This document shows positions 17,768 through 26,973 of a stretch of DNA of 64,000 bases, piece after piece (within the stretch, counting starts at the first letter, position 1; the number at the start of each line of letters is the position of its first letter). Location: the NCBI GenBank assembly GCA_002702705.1, contig PABH01000028.1, positions 62,001-126,000 on the forward strand, written 5' to 3'. The stretch comes from Anaerolineaceae bacterium. GTDB lineage: Bacteria > Chloroflexota > Anaerolineae > Anaerolineales > Anaerolineaceae. A program made the translations under genes and the position numbers. The notes beneath the pieces are model-generated. The model did no database searches. It was not told the DNA's origin and saw only the letters and a program-made list of their open reading frames with translations.

Positions 17768-19582
17768 TCACACCTTAAATATCACACCATGATCCTGTAG
17801 CAGCCGCTTGATTGACACGGTAGCTTCTTCCAGTGGTTCATAGTGATGGAAGATGAGATCGTAGGTAATGTCGGTGGTCAGGTCTTCGCCCAACCAGATG
17901 GTTTCGATCTTTTCTTCGCCGATGACGGCTTTGATGATGTTCAGGTCAGCCTGGGTGAGTTCAACCGCAGTGACGATCATGATCATGCCCGCGTCCAGGA
18001 AGAGGTGGGCCACTTCTGCAAAACGGCGGATATTTTCCCGCCAGTCCCCTGGCGTTTGGTTACGTTTGAGGTCTGCATTCACGCCATACAGCAGTGATCC
18101 GATGCCCATGTAGTAAGCCAGTTTGCCGGAATCAAATAAGTGCTGCTCTAACATACTGGCCAGGCGTTTACGCCCAACACCTTTAGGTCCGGTGACGATG
18201 ACCAGTGAAGATTTTTGGTTATAACGCTCGGCACGCTGCTCACTATTTACTGTGCTGCGAATCCATTTTTGGTTACGCAGGAAGATGTCTTCCCGCAGTT
18301 GGCTTTCTTCATCCGGCAGCGCTTCGATCACAATCCCGCCGCCCCGAATTTCATACTCATCCACAATCACAAACCGGCTGGTGTCAGGCAGCTTGTCGGA
18401 AGTGTCAAAGGCGATGGGGTGCGCCAATTTGAAGGTGACCTCAGCCACATCGTGGTGGTTGATCTCCGTTTTTCCGTTAACACTGCCGTAATCCGAGGCA
18501 TCAATAATGTTGTGAATGGTTTCGATTTGAGCACGTTCTTTTGCGGTGCCTAGCTTTAAATAAAATGTCTTTTTGGTAGTGAGGGGTTGTTTGCCTAACC
18601 AGAATAAACTGACCCGCATCCGGGTACTGACAGCCGGTGTGGCTTCACCCACCTTACACACCACTTCACCACGGTGCGTATATATTTGGTCACGCATAGT
18701 GAAACCTGTGGACTGCCCGGCGATGGCTGTTTCTTGTTTTGGGGTATTAAACGATTCGATTGAAGCCAGGGTAGTTCGTTTGCCGGAAGGGTAAACGATC
18801 AGTTCTTCATCTTGATTTAGACTGCCGCTGGAGATGGTACCTGCGATAATACGCCGGCTGTCGCCGTAGGTCGAAAATTTGTATACATCCTGGATGGGTA
18901 AACGCAGCGGTTGGTTGGTTAACGGTGGTTCTTTGGTGAAAGAATCCAATGCTTGTAATGTAGATAGACCTTCATACCAGCTTGTGGATTTTGAAGGAAA
19001 AACCACATTATCGCCCTCTCTTCCGCTGACAGGAATATAAAATAAAGGTTTTACACCGATGCCTGCCAGGTAGGCACTGTATTCAGTTTGGATTTTATCA
19101 AAAACTTCCTGGCTGTAATTCACCAGGTCCATTTTGTTCACCACCACCACAATCTTTTTGATGCCCAGCATCCACAATAAATAACCGTGCCGCCTTGAAT
19201 TTTCCTGCACCCCTTCATCCGCGTCGATCACAAGAACAGCGGCTTCGGCGTGGGAAGCGCCAGTCACCATGTTTTTTATAAATTCAATATGTCCTGGTGC
19301 GTCGATGATGATGTAACTGCGCTGTTCGGATTGGAAAAACACCCGCGCCGAATCAATGGTGATGCTTTGGGCTTGTTCATCTTTTAATGCGTCAATCAGA
19401 AAGGCATATTCAAACGGTTTACCTTCTTTTTGGCAGCGTTCCCGGATTTGTTCCATTTTTCCTTTTGGCAGGGAATTGGTATCTGCCAACAAACGGCCAA
19501 TGACGGTGCTTTTTCCGTGATCCACATGACCGACGAAGACGATGTTCATTTGCTCTTTATTGAGATCGGTTAGTGCTGTCAT
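17768..19582 (-). CDS. cysN: sulfate adenylyltransferase large subunit fused to a degenerate APS-kinase domain
   Basis: GTP-driven subunit that with CysD makes adenosine phosphosulfate from ATP and sulfate. The GTPase domain is intact: G1 GHVDHGKST (residues 17-25), DAPGHIEF and NKMD, followed by EF-Tu-like beta barrels. Residues about 458-604 align by eye with APS kinase, as in NodQ/CysNC fusions, but catalytic parts are lost. The P-loop reads GPKGVGRKR instead of [16 protein letters not shown] has become MGIGSLL, and the active-site Ser-Pro segment is absent, while ENIRR..EV and LDAG remain. The total of 604 residues is close to a full CysNC. It starts 3 bases after cysD. The tail is probably structural or regulatory, as a complete CysC is encoded upstream. 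Confidence 0.92.
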   Translation of the reverse strand: MTALTDLNKEQMNIVFVGHVDHGKSTVIGRLLADTNSLPKGKMEQIRERCQKEGKPFEYAFLIDALKDEQAQSITIDSARVFFQSEQRSYIIIDAPGHIEFIKNMVTGASHAEAAVLVIDADEGVQENSRRHGYLLWMLGIKKIVVVVNKMDLVNYSQEVFDKIQTEYSAYLAGIGVKPLFYIPVSGREGDNVVFPSKSTSWYEGLSTLQALDSFTKEPPLTNQPLRLPIQDVYKFSTYGDSRRIIAGTISSGSLNQDEELIVYPSGKRTTLASIESFNTPKQETAIAGQSTGFTMRDQIYTHRGEVVCKVGEATPAVSTRMRVSLFWLGKQPLTTKKTFYLKLGTAKERAQIETIHNIIDASDYGSVNGKTEINHHDVAEVTFKLAHPIAFDTSDKLPDTSRFVIVDEYEIRGGGIVIEALPDEESQLREDIFLRNQKWIRSTVNSEQRAERYNQKSSLVIVTGPKGVGRKRLASMLEQHLFDSGKLAYYMGIGSLLYGVNADLKRNQTPGDWRENIRRFAEVAHLFLDAGMIMIVTAVELTQADLNIIKAVIGEEKIETIWLGEDLTTDITYDLIFHHYEPLEEATVSIKRLLQDHGVIFKV

Positions 19583-19585
19583 GGT

Positions 19586-20467
19586 TTACATATATCCTTC
19601 TCGGCGTAATGCTTCCAATCCGCCGCCGTCTTCTTTATCCTGTGCACGCCCGGAGCGTTCGGCGATATTGGCGAATTTACCTACTTTTAATTCGGCGATA
19701 ATTTCATCCACATTGGCTGCTTCCGATTCAACTGGCACGGTACAGGGATAACAGCCCAAAGACCGATACCGCCGACCATTACCCTGGTTGTAATATAAGG
19801 AAACGGTGGGAATATTTTCACGTTTGATGTATTCCCAGATATTTAATTCCGTCCAATCCAGCAATGGGTGAATGCGGACATTTGTGCCCGGAGCAAAATC
19901 GGTTTTGTATTGATTCCAGAATTCGGGTGGTTGGTCTGCGATATTCCATTCATTTTGGCGGTCTCGGGCGGAAAAATATCGTTCTTTTGAACGGGATCCT
20001 TCTTCATCCGCCCGGGCACCAACAATGACACCGGTGAACGCTTGTGGGTTGATTTCTTCTTCGTAGGTGTGGGTGTCGTGGTTGTAACGAAGCCGTTTTC
20101 CTTTTCCGTTCAGCGTTTGGGTAAGTGCCTGGGTTTTTAATAAACCGCAGCATGTTAAGCGATCCACAGCACCATCCGGAAAGGTGTTTTTTTGTTCGAG
20201 TGCTTCAAAATTCGACCCTACGACCATTGTCAGGCGCATTTCCCGCACCAGTTCATCCCGATATTGAATCATTTCGGGGATTTTAAAGTGGGTGTCAATA
20301 TGCACCAGGGGAAAAGGTACATGTCCAAAAAAGGCCTTTCGGGCTAACCATAACAGCACGGTGCTGTCTTTTCCCATTGACCATAACATACCCAGGTTTT
20401 TAAAATTAGCGTATGCTTCACGTAAAATGTGTACGCTGCGACTTTCAAGTTCGTCTAAATGACCCAT
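19586..20467 (-). CDS. cysD: sulfate adenylyltransferase small subunit
   Basis: 293-residue ATP-alpha-hydrolase-type subunit of ATP sulfurylase. It opens with [17 protein letters not shown] and has the PP-loop ([13 protein letters not shown]), the [16 protein letters not shown] segment and an ending REGYM, all family hallmarks. The Arg-rich C-terminal piece ([19 protein letters not shown]) binds the CysN partner in known complexes. An AAGGAAA ribosome site precedes the ATG. It is the third gene of tauE-cysC-cysD-cysN, separated from cysC by 25 bases. Confidence 0.96.
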   Translation of the reverse strand: MGHLDELESRSVHILREAYANFKNLGMLWSMGKDSTVLLWLARKAFFGHVPFPLVHIDTHFKIPEMIQYRDELVREMRLTMVVGSNFEALEQKNTFPDGAVDRLTCCGLLKTQALTQTLNGKGKRLRYNHDTHTYEEEINPQAFTGVIVGARADEEGSRSKERYFSARDRQNEWNIADQPPEFWNQYKTDFAPGTNVRIHPLLDWTELNIWEYIKRENIPTVSLYYNQGNGRRYRSLGCYPCTVPVESEAANVDEIIAELKVGKFANIAERSGRAQDKEDGGGLEALRREGYM

Positions 20468-20492
20468 ACAAATTTCCTTGTTTTTAAAGTAT

Positions 20493-21110
20493 TCAATTAG
20501 TATAGGGGGTAATCACTTTTTTTTGAAGTAAATGTTCAATGACCTGGTTTGCACATTCTTCAATAGTAAGTTCCGCACTTTTTAAAATTAGTTCAGGATT
20601 TACTGGTGGTTCGTATGGCGAACTGATGCCAGTAAATTGCGGAATTTCCCCGCTGCGGGCTTTCTGATATAAACCCTTTGGATCCCGGCTTTCACATACT
20701 TCAATGGGACAATCCACAAAAATTTCGTAAAAGCAACCTTGCGGGAGGGTGGCCCGTACACGTTCCCGGTCATTGATAAAAGGGCTTATAAAAGCGGTAA
20801 TGACGATCAAACCAGCATCGACCATTAATTTGGAAACTTCACCAATGCGGCGGATATTTTCCTGCCGGCCTTGTTCCGAAAAATCAAGATCCTGGTTTAA
20901 ACCGGTTCGGATATTATCGCCATCCAGTAAATAGGTGTGAACACGATAATGTTGATTTAATTGCTGTTCGACAGCCCCGGCGATAGTGCTTTTTCCCGAG
21001 CCGGATAGTCCCGTGAACCACAAGACCACTGGTTGATGGTTTTTAATTTTGGAACGGTCAATCACTGTGATTTTGTGTTGGTGCGGGATAATATTTTTGT
21101 TTTTTGTCAT
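20493..21110 (-). CDS. cysC: adenylylsulfate kinase
   Basis: Phosphorylates APS to PAPS in the cytoplasm. The 205-residue protein has the canonical P-loop GLSGSGKST (residues 34-42), [12 protein letters not shown], the [16 protein letters not shown] helix, the active-site AFISPF (Ser) and the mobile-lid region [20 protein letters not shown]. Everything lost from the CysN tail is present here, so this enzyme should carry the kinase activity. It starts 3 bases after the tauE/safE stop. Confidence 0.96.
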   Translation of the reverse strand: MTKNKNIIPHQHKITVIDRSKIKNHQPVVLWFTGLSGSGKSTIAGAVEQQLNQHYRVHTYLLDGDNIRTGLNQDLDFSEQGRQENIRRIGEVSKLMVDAGLIVITAFISPFINDRERVRATLPQGCFYEIFVDCPIEVCESRDPKGLYQKARSGEIPQFTGISSPYEPPVNPELILKSAELTIEECANQVIEHLLQKKVITPYTN

Positions 21111-21113
21111 TAA

Positions 21114-21860
21114 TTAAAACCAGATTTGATAAAGTGTTCTTAATTGTAACCCAATAATCAACACGGCAACGATGATCATAATCACTTTGGGTGGTAATTT
21201 TTTGGTGAGTAATGCGCCAAATGGGGCGGCAATCACGCCACCCAGCATTAAACCCAAGATAATATTCAGGTTAACCAGGCCGATGGTAAGTATGAAGGCA
21301 ATTGCTTCGGAAAAGGTGACAAAAAATTCAGTCAGATTAACCGATCCAATGGTCTTATTCGGTACATTCCCATCGGAAATCAAGGTAGAGGTTACAATCG
21401 GTCCCCAGCCCCCGCCGCCAATGGCATCAAACAATCCGCCAAACAAACCAAGCGGGAAAAGATATTTGTTTTTGGGCGTGGTTGTTAATGTGGTGAACTT
21501 GAGCGCTTTCAAAAAGATGCGAATCCCCATAATTAATAAATAAATCGCGATATAGGGTTTCAATTTTTCGCCGGGGAGGCTGGTGAGAATATAAGCACCG
21601 GTGACCCCACCGATCACTCCGGGAATGGCGAGGCGTTTCACCAGATTAAAATCAACATTGCCGAACCGCCAATGAGATAATCCTGAAACAGCCGTGGTGA
21701 CGATTTCCGCGGTGTGCACACTGGCACTGGCAGCTGCCGGGGAGACGCCAACTCCTAATAAAAAGCTGTTTGCACTGACCCCGTAGGCCATTCCCAAACT
21801 GCCATCAATTAACTGAGCAATAAAGCCCACTAATACAAAAAGCAAAAATTGAATATCCAT
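21114..21860 (-). CDS. TauE/SafE-family sulfite or organosulfonate transporter
   Basis: About 248 residues with seven to eight hydrophobic helices and the two Gly-rich family repeats (FIAQLIDGSLGMAYG near the N-terminus and GLFGGLFDAIGGGGWGPI in the middle). Such proteins move sulfite, sulfoacetate or similar anions across the membrane. As first gene of the tauE-cysC-cysD-cysN operon it may serve sulfate uptake or sulfite removal. I place the start at the ATG at 21860, which has a G-rich ribosome-like site. An in-frame ATG at 21872 is an alternative and would be nearly leaderless behind the -10 at 21883-21888. Confidence 0.85.
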   Translation of the reverse strand: MDIQFLLFVLVGFIAQLIDGSLGMAYGVSANSFLLGVGVSPAAASASVHTAEIVTTAVSGLSHWRFGNVDFNLVKRLAIPGVIGGVTGAYILTSLPGEKLKPYIAIYLLIMGIRIFLKALKFTTLTTTPKNKYLFPLGLFGGLFDAIGGGGWGPIVTSTLISDGNVPNKTIGSVNLTEFFVTFSEAIAFILTIGLVNLNIILGLMLGGVIAAPFGALLTKKLPPKVIMIIVAVLIIGLQLRTLYQIWF

Positions 21861-21882
21861 ACCACACCCCATACCCTTACGC

Positions 21883-21888
21883 AGTATA
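21883..21888 (-). promoter_or_regulatory. -10 box for the sulfate-activation operon
   Basis: TATACT on the reverse strand lies 10 bases before the first possible ATG (21872) and 22 before the preferred one (21860). I could not find a convincing -35. Confidence 0.4.
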
Positions 21889-21940
21889 AATCTTTGATTT
21901 AAGCTATTCTACAGCGAAAGGGTTGGTTTGGTAAGTGATT

Positions 21941-23023
21941 TCATTGTGATTTTAATGCGGATTGGATCATTAGAAATTCTCCAATGTTTTCCATGGTTAC
22001 TAACCCAATTAAATTGTTGTTTTCCAGTATCGGAACGGTGTTGCAGCCACAAGTTTGTAAACGAGCAGAAACGGTTTCTAACATTTCTCCGCTTTCCGCG
22101 GTTATAAAATTGCGATCCATAAAACTGGAAATATTGGCTGTTTGGCCTTCGGTTGCCAGGGCATGCATTAAGTTCTTTCGAGTCAATATTCCAACCATTT
22201 GTCCATTCATATCTACCACCGGAAAATCCTGTTGGTAACCGGCAATAATCGCCTCAGCAGCATCGCTTAATCGTTGGTTGGTGTTTAGGGTCTGAAAACG
22301 GGTTAACATCGCTCTCTGGATCGGAATTCCACTCATTGCGGATCGCACCTGAACCATGCTGGATTCCTGGCTGGCACCGATCCAGACGAAAAAGGCGATG
22401 AAGAGCAAAAAGGGATTGAAAAGTAAACCGATCAATCCAAAGATGAGCGCGATACCTTGCCCTAAGGCGGCGGCGGTTTGGGTTGCCCGAGTGTATTCCA
22501 ATCGCATCGCTAATAAAGCCCGGACAATACGCCCTCCATCCATTGGAAAAGCGGGGATGAGGTTAAACAGGAATAAAGATAAATTAACAATCGCTAGGCG
22601 TTCTATCAGGGTACCGCTGGTGATATTAAGTTGAGGAATTTGGGAAAACCCGGTGGTTAAGAAGATTACAGTAAACAAGACCACTGCAAAAAACAGGTTC
22701 ACCAAAGGACCTGCAATCGCTACGATGAGTTCTTCTTTGGGTTTTTCCGGCATCCGTTCCAGGCGCGCTACACCGCCAATTGGTAACAAAGTAATGTCTT
22801 TGGTTGGGATTCCATATTTGCGTGCAGTAAGGGCATGGCCAAACTCATGTAAAACCACAAACAAAAACAGCAGCACAATGAACAAAATTCCGCTCAACGC
22901 CGCCTGGATATTCCGTTGGGTGATCCAGTAAGATACCCCAATCCAGATAATCAATAAAAAGAAGGTGCTGTGTACCTTTACATCAATACCTGCAATTTTT
23001 GCAATTTTAAATGACCATTTCAT
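21941..23023 (-). CDS. site-2 protease-type intramembrane metallopeptidase with CBS pair
   Basis: 360 residues from the ATG at 23023, which has GGAG 6 bases upstream; an ATG eight codons earlier lacks a ribosome site. The zinc motif HEFGH (59-63) sits in a membrane helix, and the third ligand is in FPMDGGR (Asp162). This is the M50B/SpoIVFB-like rhomboid-independent protease fold with six hydrophobic segments. The C-terminal 110 residues form two CBS modules (QDFPVVDMNGQMVGILTRKN and NTVPILENNNLIGLVTMENI), which typically sense adenine nucleotides. The substrate, often an anti-sigma factor or a membrane regulator, is not identifiable from the neighbours. Confidence 0.9.
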   Translation of the reverse strand: MKWSFKIAKIAGIDVKVHSTFFLLIIWIGVSYWITQRNIQAALSGILFIVLLFLFVVLHEFGHALTARKYGIPTKDITLLPIGGVARLERMPEKPKEELIVAIAGPLVNLFFAVVLFTVIFLTTGFSQIPQLNITSGTLIERLAIVNLSLFLFNLIPAFPMDGGRIVRALLAMRLEYTRATQTAAALGQGIALIFGLIGLLFNPFLLFIAFFVWIGASQESSMVQVRSAMSGIPIQRAMLTRFQTLNTNQRLSDAAEAIIAGYQQDFPVVDMNGQMVGILTRKNLMHALATEGQTANISSFMDRNFITAESGEMLETVSARLQTCGCNTVPILENNNLIGLVTMENIGEFLMIQSALKSQ

Positions 23024-23170
23024 TTCGTTCTCCGTATGGTTATTCATATTTTTTAATAAATGGGCAAAAAAGCCCGGTTCTTATTGATAAGTTTATAAAG
23101 TTTGTAGCGGAACGTGGATAAGATTTATATACTTTAAGAGAATTCTTATGAAATATTTATATATATTGAA

Positions 23171-23199
23171 TTGACTTTCGGGGAAAATAATACTAATAT
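23171..23199 (+). promoter_or_regulatory. promoter of the superoxide dismutase gene
   Basis: TTGACT (23171-23176), a 17-base spacer and TAATAT (23194-23199) in a very AT-rich stretch give a leader of about 75 bases before the start at 23283. Confidence 0.6.
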
Positions 23200-23282
23200 T
23201 ATATTAAATATATAAAATATCTAATTAATCCTTTCAAACCTGGTTGGGAATGAAAGAAAGTGAAAGAAAAGGAAAAAAGAAA

Positions 23283-23900
23283 ATGACTGAAAAATTTGTA
23301 TTACCTGAACTTGGCTTTGCGTTTGATGCTTTAGAACCTTATATTGATGCCCGGACGATGGAAATCCATCATGGAAAACATCATGCCGGTTATGTAAGTA
23401 AATTAAATGCAGCTTTAGAAAAAGCACCAAAATTCTTTGATCATTCTGTAGAAGAAATTCTTAAGAACATCAAAGATGTGCCGGAAGAAATTCGTACTGC
23501 TGTGGTTAATAATGGTGGTGGACATGCCAATCATTCCTTATTTTGGAAAGTCTTAAAACCAGGTGGCGCTAAATCTCCTTCTGGTAATTTAGCTACCGAA
23601 TTAAATAAGACATTTCAATCTTTCGATGGCTTTATGGAGAAATTCTCCGATGCTGCAGCGACTCGATTTGGTTCGGGGTGGGCTTGGTTAGTTTTAGATG
23701 GACAGAAAAAATTACAGGTTTATTCCACGGCAAACCAGGATAGCCCTCTCATGCAAGGACATACTCCCATTTTAGGTTTGGATGTTTGGGAGCACGCCTA
23801 TTACTTAAATTACCAAAATCGGCGCCCAGATTATATTAAAGCATTTTGGAGTGTAGTTAACTGGGATGTGGTTAATTCATTTTATACTGAAGCCAAATAA
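23283..23900 (+). CDS. sodA: superoxide dismutase, Mn type
   Basis: 205 residues. The ATG at 23283 is chosen since it gives the normal family N-terminus ([22 protein letters not shown]) and has AAAGG upstream; the longer frame adds a low-complexity Lys-rich leader. Metal ligands are visible: His29 in IHHGKHH, the second His of HANHSLFW, and Asp and His in DVWEHAYYL. The GGGHANH context and a Gln in the ANQDSPL segment indicate the manganese rather than iron subtype. It dismutates superoxide in the cytoplasm. It has its own promoter and terminator and appears unrelated to the polysaccharide genes. Confidence 0.95.
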   Translation: MTEKFVLPELGFAFDALEPYIDARTMEIHHGKHHAGYVSKLNAALEKAPKFFDHSVEEILKNIKDVPEEIRTAVVNNGGGHANHSLFWKVLKPGGAKSPSGNLATELNKTFQSFDGFMEKFSDAAATRFGSGWAWLVLDGQKKLQVYSTANQDSPLMQGHTPILGLDVWEHAYYLNYQNRRPDYIKAFWSVVNWDVVNSFYTEAK

Positions 23901-23912
23901 ATAAAAAAAGTT

Positions 23913-23950
23913 AAACAAAAAACGGGCTGCGAAAAGCCCGTTTTTTGTTT
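23913..23950. terminator. bidirectional Rho-independent terminator
   Basis: A perfect 16-base inverted repeat (23913-23928 and 23935-23950) with a GCGAAA loop has a GC-rich core (CGGGCT/AGCCCG) flanked by A and T runs. It can stop transcription from sodA and from the convergent lipoprotein gene ending at 23958. Confidence 0.93.
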
Positions 23951-23957
23951 AAAAACC

Positions 23958-25136
23958 TTATTCAGGCATTTCCCAAAATTTGATAATCAGATCACTACCG
24001 GTTGAGCTTATAATTTTGCCGTCATCTGAAAAAACAAGCTGTGAGATACCTTCCTGATGAGCGGTGAATCCCCGAGTGATTGATTGTGTAGCAGCGTCGA
24101 TCAGATAGATGTTTCCTTCCTGGCTGACGGCCAGAACACTCCCATCCGGTGAAAATGCCATACTATACGCAGGCTGCGTGACCTCGATTTTATTGATCAT
24201 TTCACCACTTTGTGGATCCCAAAAAAATATAAAAGGCTTAAATTGATCATTTTCCATTGCTCCGGCGGAAGTAACAATCAATGTGTTTTGTGGGTTGCTT
24301 GTAAAGCTGGCGATAAAATCTTCATGATTAAAGGACTGCCCCATGGTGTTGGATTCAATATCACTGATTTGTAAGGTAGCGCGTGCAAACCATAATAGGT
24401 GTTTACCGTCAGCAGCAAATCGGACTTCATAAACGGGTGCCGCGGTATCAAAACCGGATAATTCTTTCTCGATATTCCCATCTTGAACATTTACTAACTT
24501 TGCAGCACGTTCCTCCATTAGCGTAAATATTAGCTGTTTGCTATCCGGTGAAAATTTTGCTGAAACGAATCCAAAATCAACCAAGAAGGTGACCTGTTCA
24601 CCAGTTTTCCAATTATTTACTTGAACGATGTTGTTATTGCTTAAAATCGCGAAGTGAAGACCGTCATTTGCAACATCCAGAATAGACTTATCATCGCTGC
24701 TTTTGTATTCAAACATTTTATCCAAAGAAGGATAGGCATAATAGGTTAAGGAGTCATAGCCTAACAATGCAAACTCGGTTCCTGCCGGGTTCCAAATTAG
24801 TCTTTGGGGTTCGGAAATGGGCAAAGATTGAAGTAAAACGAGTGTATCTTCTTCTGGTAAATCAGCTAAATTTTGGCTGGTAATTGGTGCAGGATAGGGA
24901 CTTTCAGATGGAAAACCAGATTTATCTGGTTGATTATCCACAGGAGGGTAAACTTCAGTGGTTTTAATAGGGGGTTCTTGTGGAATGACTGTGTTTTGGA
25001 GATTCTCTGTTGGGACTGGTGTATCCACATTCGTTGGGATTAAATCCGTTGGCGTGCTGATGGAGGGAGAACAAGCGATTAAAAGGAATATAAAACAAAA
25101 TATGCAGGCTATCATTCGAATGGTATTAAATTTCAT
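23958..25136 (-). CDS. beta-propeller (WD40-like) lipoprotein
   Basis: 392 residues. A signal peptide ends in the lipobox LLIAC, followed by about 70 residues rich in Thr, Pro and Ser that form a flexible stalk. The rest is a series of propeller blades with repeated phrases such as AKFSPDSKQLIFT, VRFAADGKHLLWF, MAFSPDGSVLAVS and LVFSDDGKIISS, ending in a GSDLIIKFWEMPE blade closure. It would sit on the outer face of the membrane and bind proteins or glycans; no enzymatic function is suggested. It stands as a single leftward gene downstream of the glycosidase-like gene, with a 63-base gap. Confidence 0.82.
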   Translation of the reverse strand: MKFNTIRMIACIFCFIFLLIACSPSISTPTDLIPTNVDTPVPTENLQNTVIPQEPPIKTTEVYPPVDNQPDKSGFPSESPYPAPITSQNLADLPEEDTLVLLQSLPISEPQRLIWNPAGTEFALLGYDSLTYYAYPSLDKMFEYKSSDDKSILDVANDGLHFAILSNNNIVQVNNWKTGEQVTFLVDFGFVSAKFSPDSKQLIFTLMEERAAKLVNVQDGNIEKELSGFDTAAPVYEVRFAADGKHLLWFARATLQISDIESNTMGQSFNHEDFIASFTSNPQNTLIVTSAGAMENDQFKPFIFFWDPQSGEMINKIEVTQPAYSMAFSPDGSVLAVSQEGNIYLIDAATQSITRGFTAHQEGISQLVFSDDGKIISSTGSDLIIKFWEMPE

Positions 25137-25199
25137 AGGGGACTTCTTTCTTCATCCGTTGTATAAATAAGACGAAATCGAGTGGGAAAATGTTCCCTT

Positions 25200-26858
25200 T
25201 TATCCGTTCTGATCGCCCAATTGATCTACCAGCCAATTCATAAAACGATAGATTCCTTTTTCAGACCAGTTTAATACTCGATTTCCGACTTGTTCAACTT
25301 GGTTATTTGCCCAATTATTCAGTCCATCTTTTTGTTTTTCTCCCCACGATGCTAACCCATCACTAATGCGGAAATTTAAACTGGAGAAGATGTTAACATT
25401 ATCTTGTATGAGCACAACCGGAATTTCGTTAATATACAACGTCAGGTTGCTATTATTTGTCTCTATCTCAATCCCCGAGGAAATGGAAAGATCGTCTGTA
25501 TTTGCAACATAGGCACGGTACATTTTTCCGGGCACATCTCGGAGGGTCACCAAATAGGGTGTTGTTCCACCACTGGCTGTCCACAGGTAGATGATGGTTC
25601 GCCCTTCTTTACGGAACCGGTATTCAAAAACCCCAGTTTCCAAACCAATCTGATTGCTGGTTTTGCCATCACTTAGAATTCTTGCTCCCCCTAATAACCG
25701 GGCAATATTTGAGAAAGCTTGTTTTCCGGCTGGTCCCAAGGTGAATCCGGGATTTCCCGGGTCTTCATAATAACTATTCCAAAAAACTTTTCGTACATCC
25801 TCATTAGCGAGCAGGGGTACAACGCTCCGGATCAAAAAATTTGATTCTATCTGATCTGTAGGAACATTTTGGGCTGCTGCCAGGGTTGTTAACCAATCTT
25901 CCCGCCAACCCAACTCCGTGACCCAAATTGGTTTTGCACCATATTGAGCAGCAAAATTAGAAATCTTTTCAATTTCACCCAAAAGATTGGTTTGAATCGG
26001 AATATCCGGTTGGCACAAATTACTTTCGACATCCATGGCTGGACCACGATACATCCATGCTTCAGGTGGGTTATTTTCCCAATAAGGGTGAACTGCAATA
26101 ATGTCAAAATCATCCCAAGCGCCCGCGTTTCTTAATTCGCCTAAATACCAATAAAGGCTGGTGTTACAGTTATTATTGGTTGAACTCAATAAACCACCCA
26201 GCACAACCACATCGTTTGAATCATGTTGCTTGATAATTTTATAGGCGGTAGTTAACATGCGCGCGTATAAAAATGGTGAAGGATCAGCAGTTGCTTGTTG
26301 GCTGGTGGGAAAAACGACCTTCGCCCATTGATTAGGATTGTTGATTTCGTTTCCGATTTCCCAATAATTTATGCGATCACCAAAGCGGTCCACAACTGTT
26401 TGCACATACACCTGCCAGCGTTTTAGTAACTGATCCGAATCCACACTTTGTTCAGGGTATTGGTGGGGAAGATAAACTGGTCCGGTTGAAAGAACGGCTA
26501 ATACGTTTAAATCGTGGGTTTCCGCTTCAACCAGCATCCGGTTAAAATCCCGATATGTATTCCCAAAACCATATACAAATCGGAATTCTCCCGGATTTAA
26601 TTCCACTTCAGACCAAGGGATTTCTTCACGAATCCAATGAATGTTCATTTCTTCAAGCTGGCCGTATGCACCGGAAAGTCCATCCGTGCCCACGCGTAAA
26701 TGGGTGGAAGTACCAATACCCAAATCGTTAAGGGGTTCCGGGGAAATTTCTGTAGTTGGTGTTCTAAATAAAAACACAATTAAAGTAACAAAAACCGCCA
26801 CAATGGCAATTTTATAAACGAGAGAAGGGATTTTTATATCTGAAAACATACTATCCAT
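25200..26858 (-). CDS. membrane-anchored glycosidase-like protein (TIM barrel)
   Basis: 552 residues with one N-terminal membrane helix (residues 13-28) and an external catalytic region. IHWIREEIPWSEVELNPGEF, NYWEIGNEINNP (probable acid/base Glu) and PIWVTELGWRED (probable nucleophile Glu) match clan-A glycoside hydrolases such as GH39 or GH5. A C-terminal beta domain and a Trp/Asn-rich tail follow. The ATG at 26858 is supported by AAGGAAAG. It is distantly similar in plan to the lipoprotein at 11884-13332. A role in cutting or remodelling the surface polysaccharide is inferred from the location. Confidence 0.75.
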   Translation of the reverse strand: MDSMFSDIKIPSLVYKIAIVAVFVTLIVFLFRTPTTEISPEPLNDLGIGTSTHLRVGTDGLSGAYGQLEEMNIHWIREEIPWSEVELNPGEFRFVYGFGNTYRDFNRMLVEAETHDLNVLAVLSTGPVYLPHQYPEQSVDSDQLLKRWQVYVQTVVDRFGDRINYWEIGNEINNPNQWAKVVFPTSQQATADPSPFLYARMLTTAYKIIKQHDSNDVVVLGGLLSSTNNNCNTSLYWYLGELRNAGAWDDFDIIAVHPYWENNPPEAWMYRGPAMDVESNLCQPDIPIQTNLLGEIEKISNFAAQYGAKPIWVTELGWREDWLTTLAAAQNVPTDQIESNFLIRSVVPLLANEDVRKVFWNSYYEDPGNPGFTLGPAGKQAFSNIARLLGGARILSDGKTSNQIGLETGVFEYRFRKEGRTIIYLWTASGGTTPYLVTLRDVPGKMYRAYVANTDDLSISSGIEIETNNSNLTLYINEIPVVLIQDNVNIFSSLNFRISDGLASWGEKQKDGLNNWANNQVEQVGNRVLNWSEKGIYRFMNWLVDQLGDQNG

Positions 26859-26913
26859 CTTTCCTTAGGTTGTTTTTGGAGCAAGTTCAATGCCATTCTG
26901 CATTCTTATTTTA

Positions 26914-26939
26914 ACCTGTATAAATCAACTATTACAGGT
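26914..26939. promoter_or_regulatory. inverted repeat, possible operator
   Basis: ACCTGTA (26914-26920) and TACAGGT (26933-26939) form a 7-base inverted repeat with a 12-base spacer in the gap between divergent genes. A TATAAA (26919-26924) overlaps the left arm on the forward strand, upstream of the aminotransferase. Confidence 0.4.
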
Positions 26940-26973
26940 ACAATTAATGAATGGTCACTGAGGAGTTAGAACA

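Noticed and set aside
17843-19751. Several open frames on the forward strand opposite cysN and cysD
   Set aside because: They are shadows of well-supported cys genes: no ribosome sites, odd composition and no recognisable motifs.
23062-23075. GGGC-A6-GCCC hairpin upstream of the site-2 protease gene
   Set aside because: Only a 4-base stem and no T tract; it does not qualify as a terminator or riboswitch.
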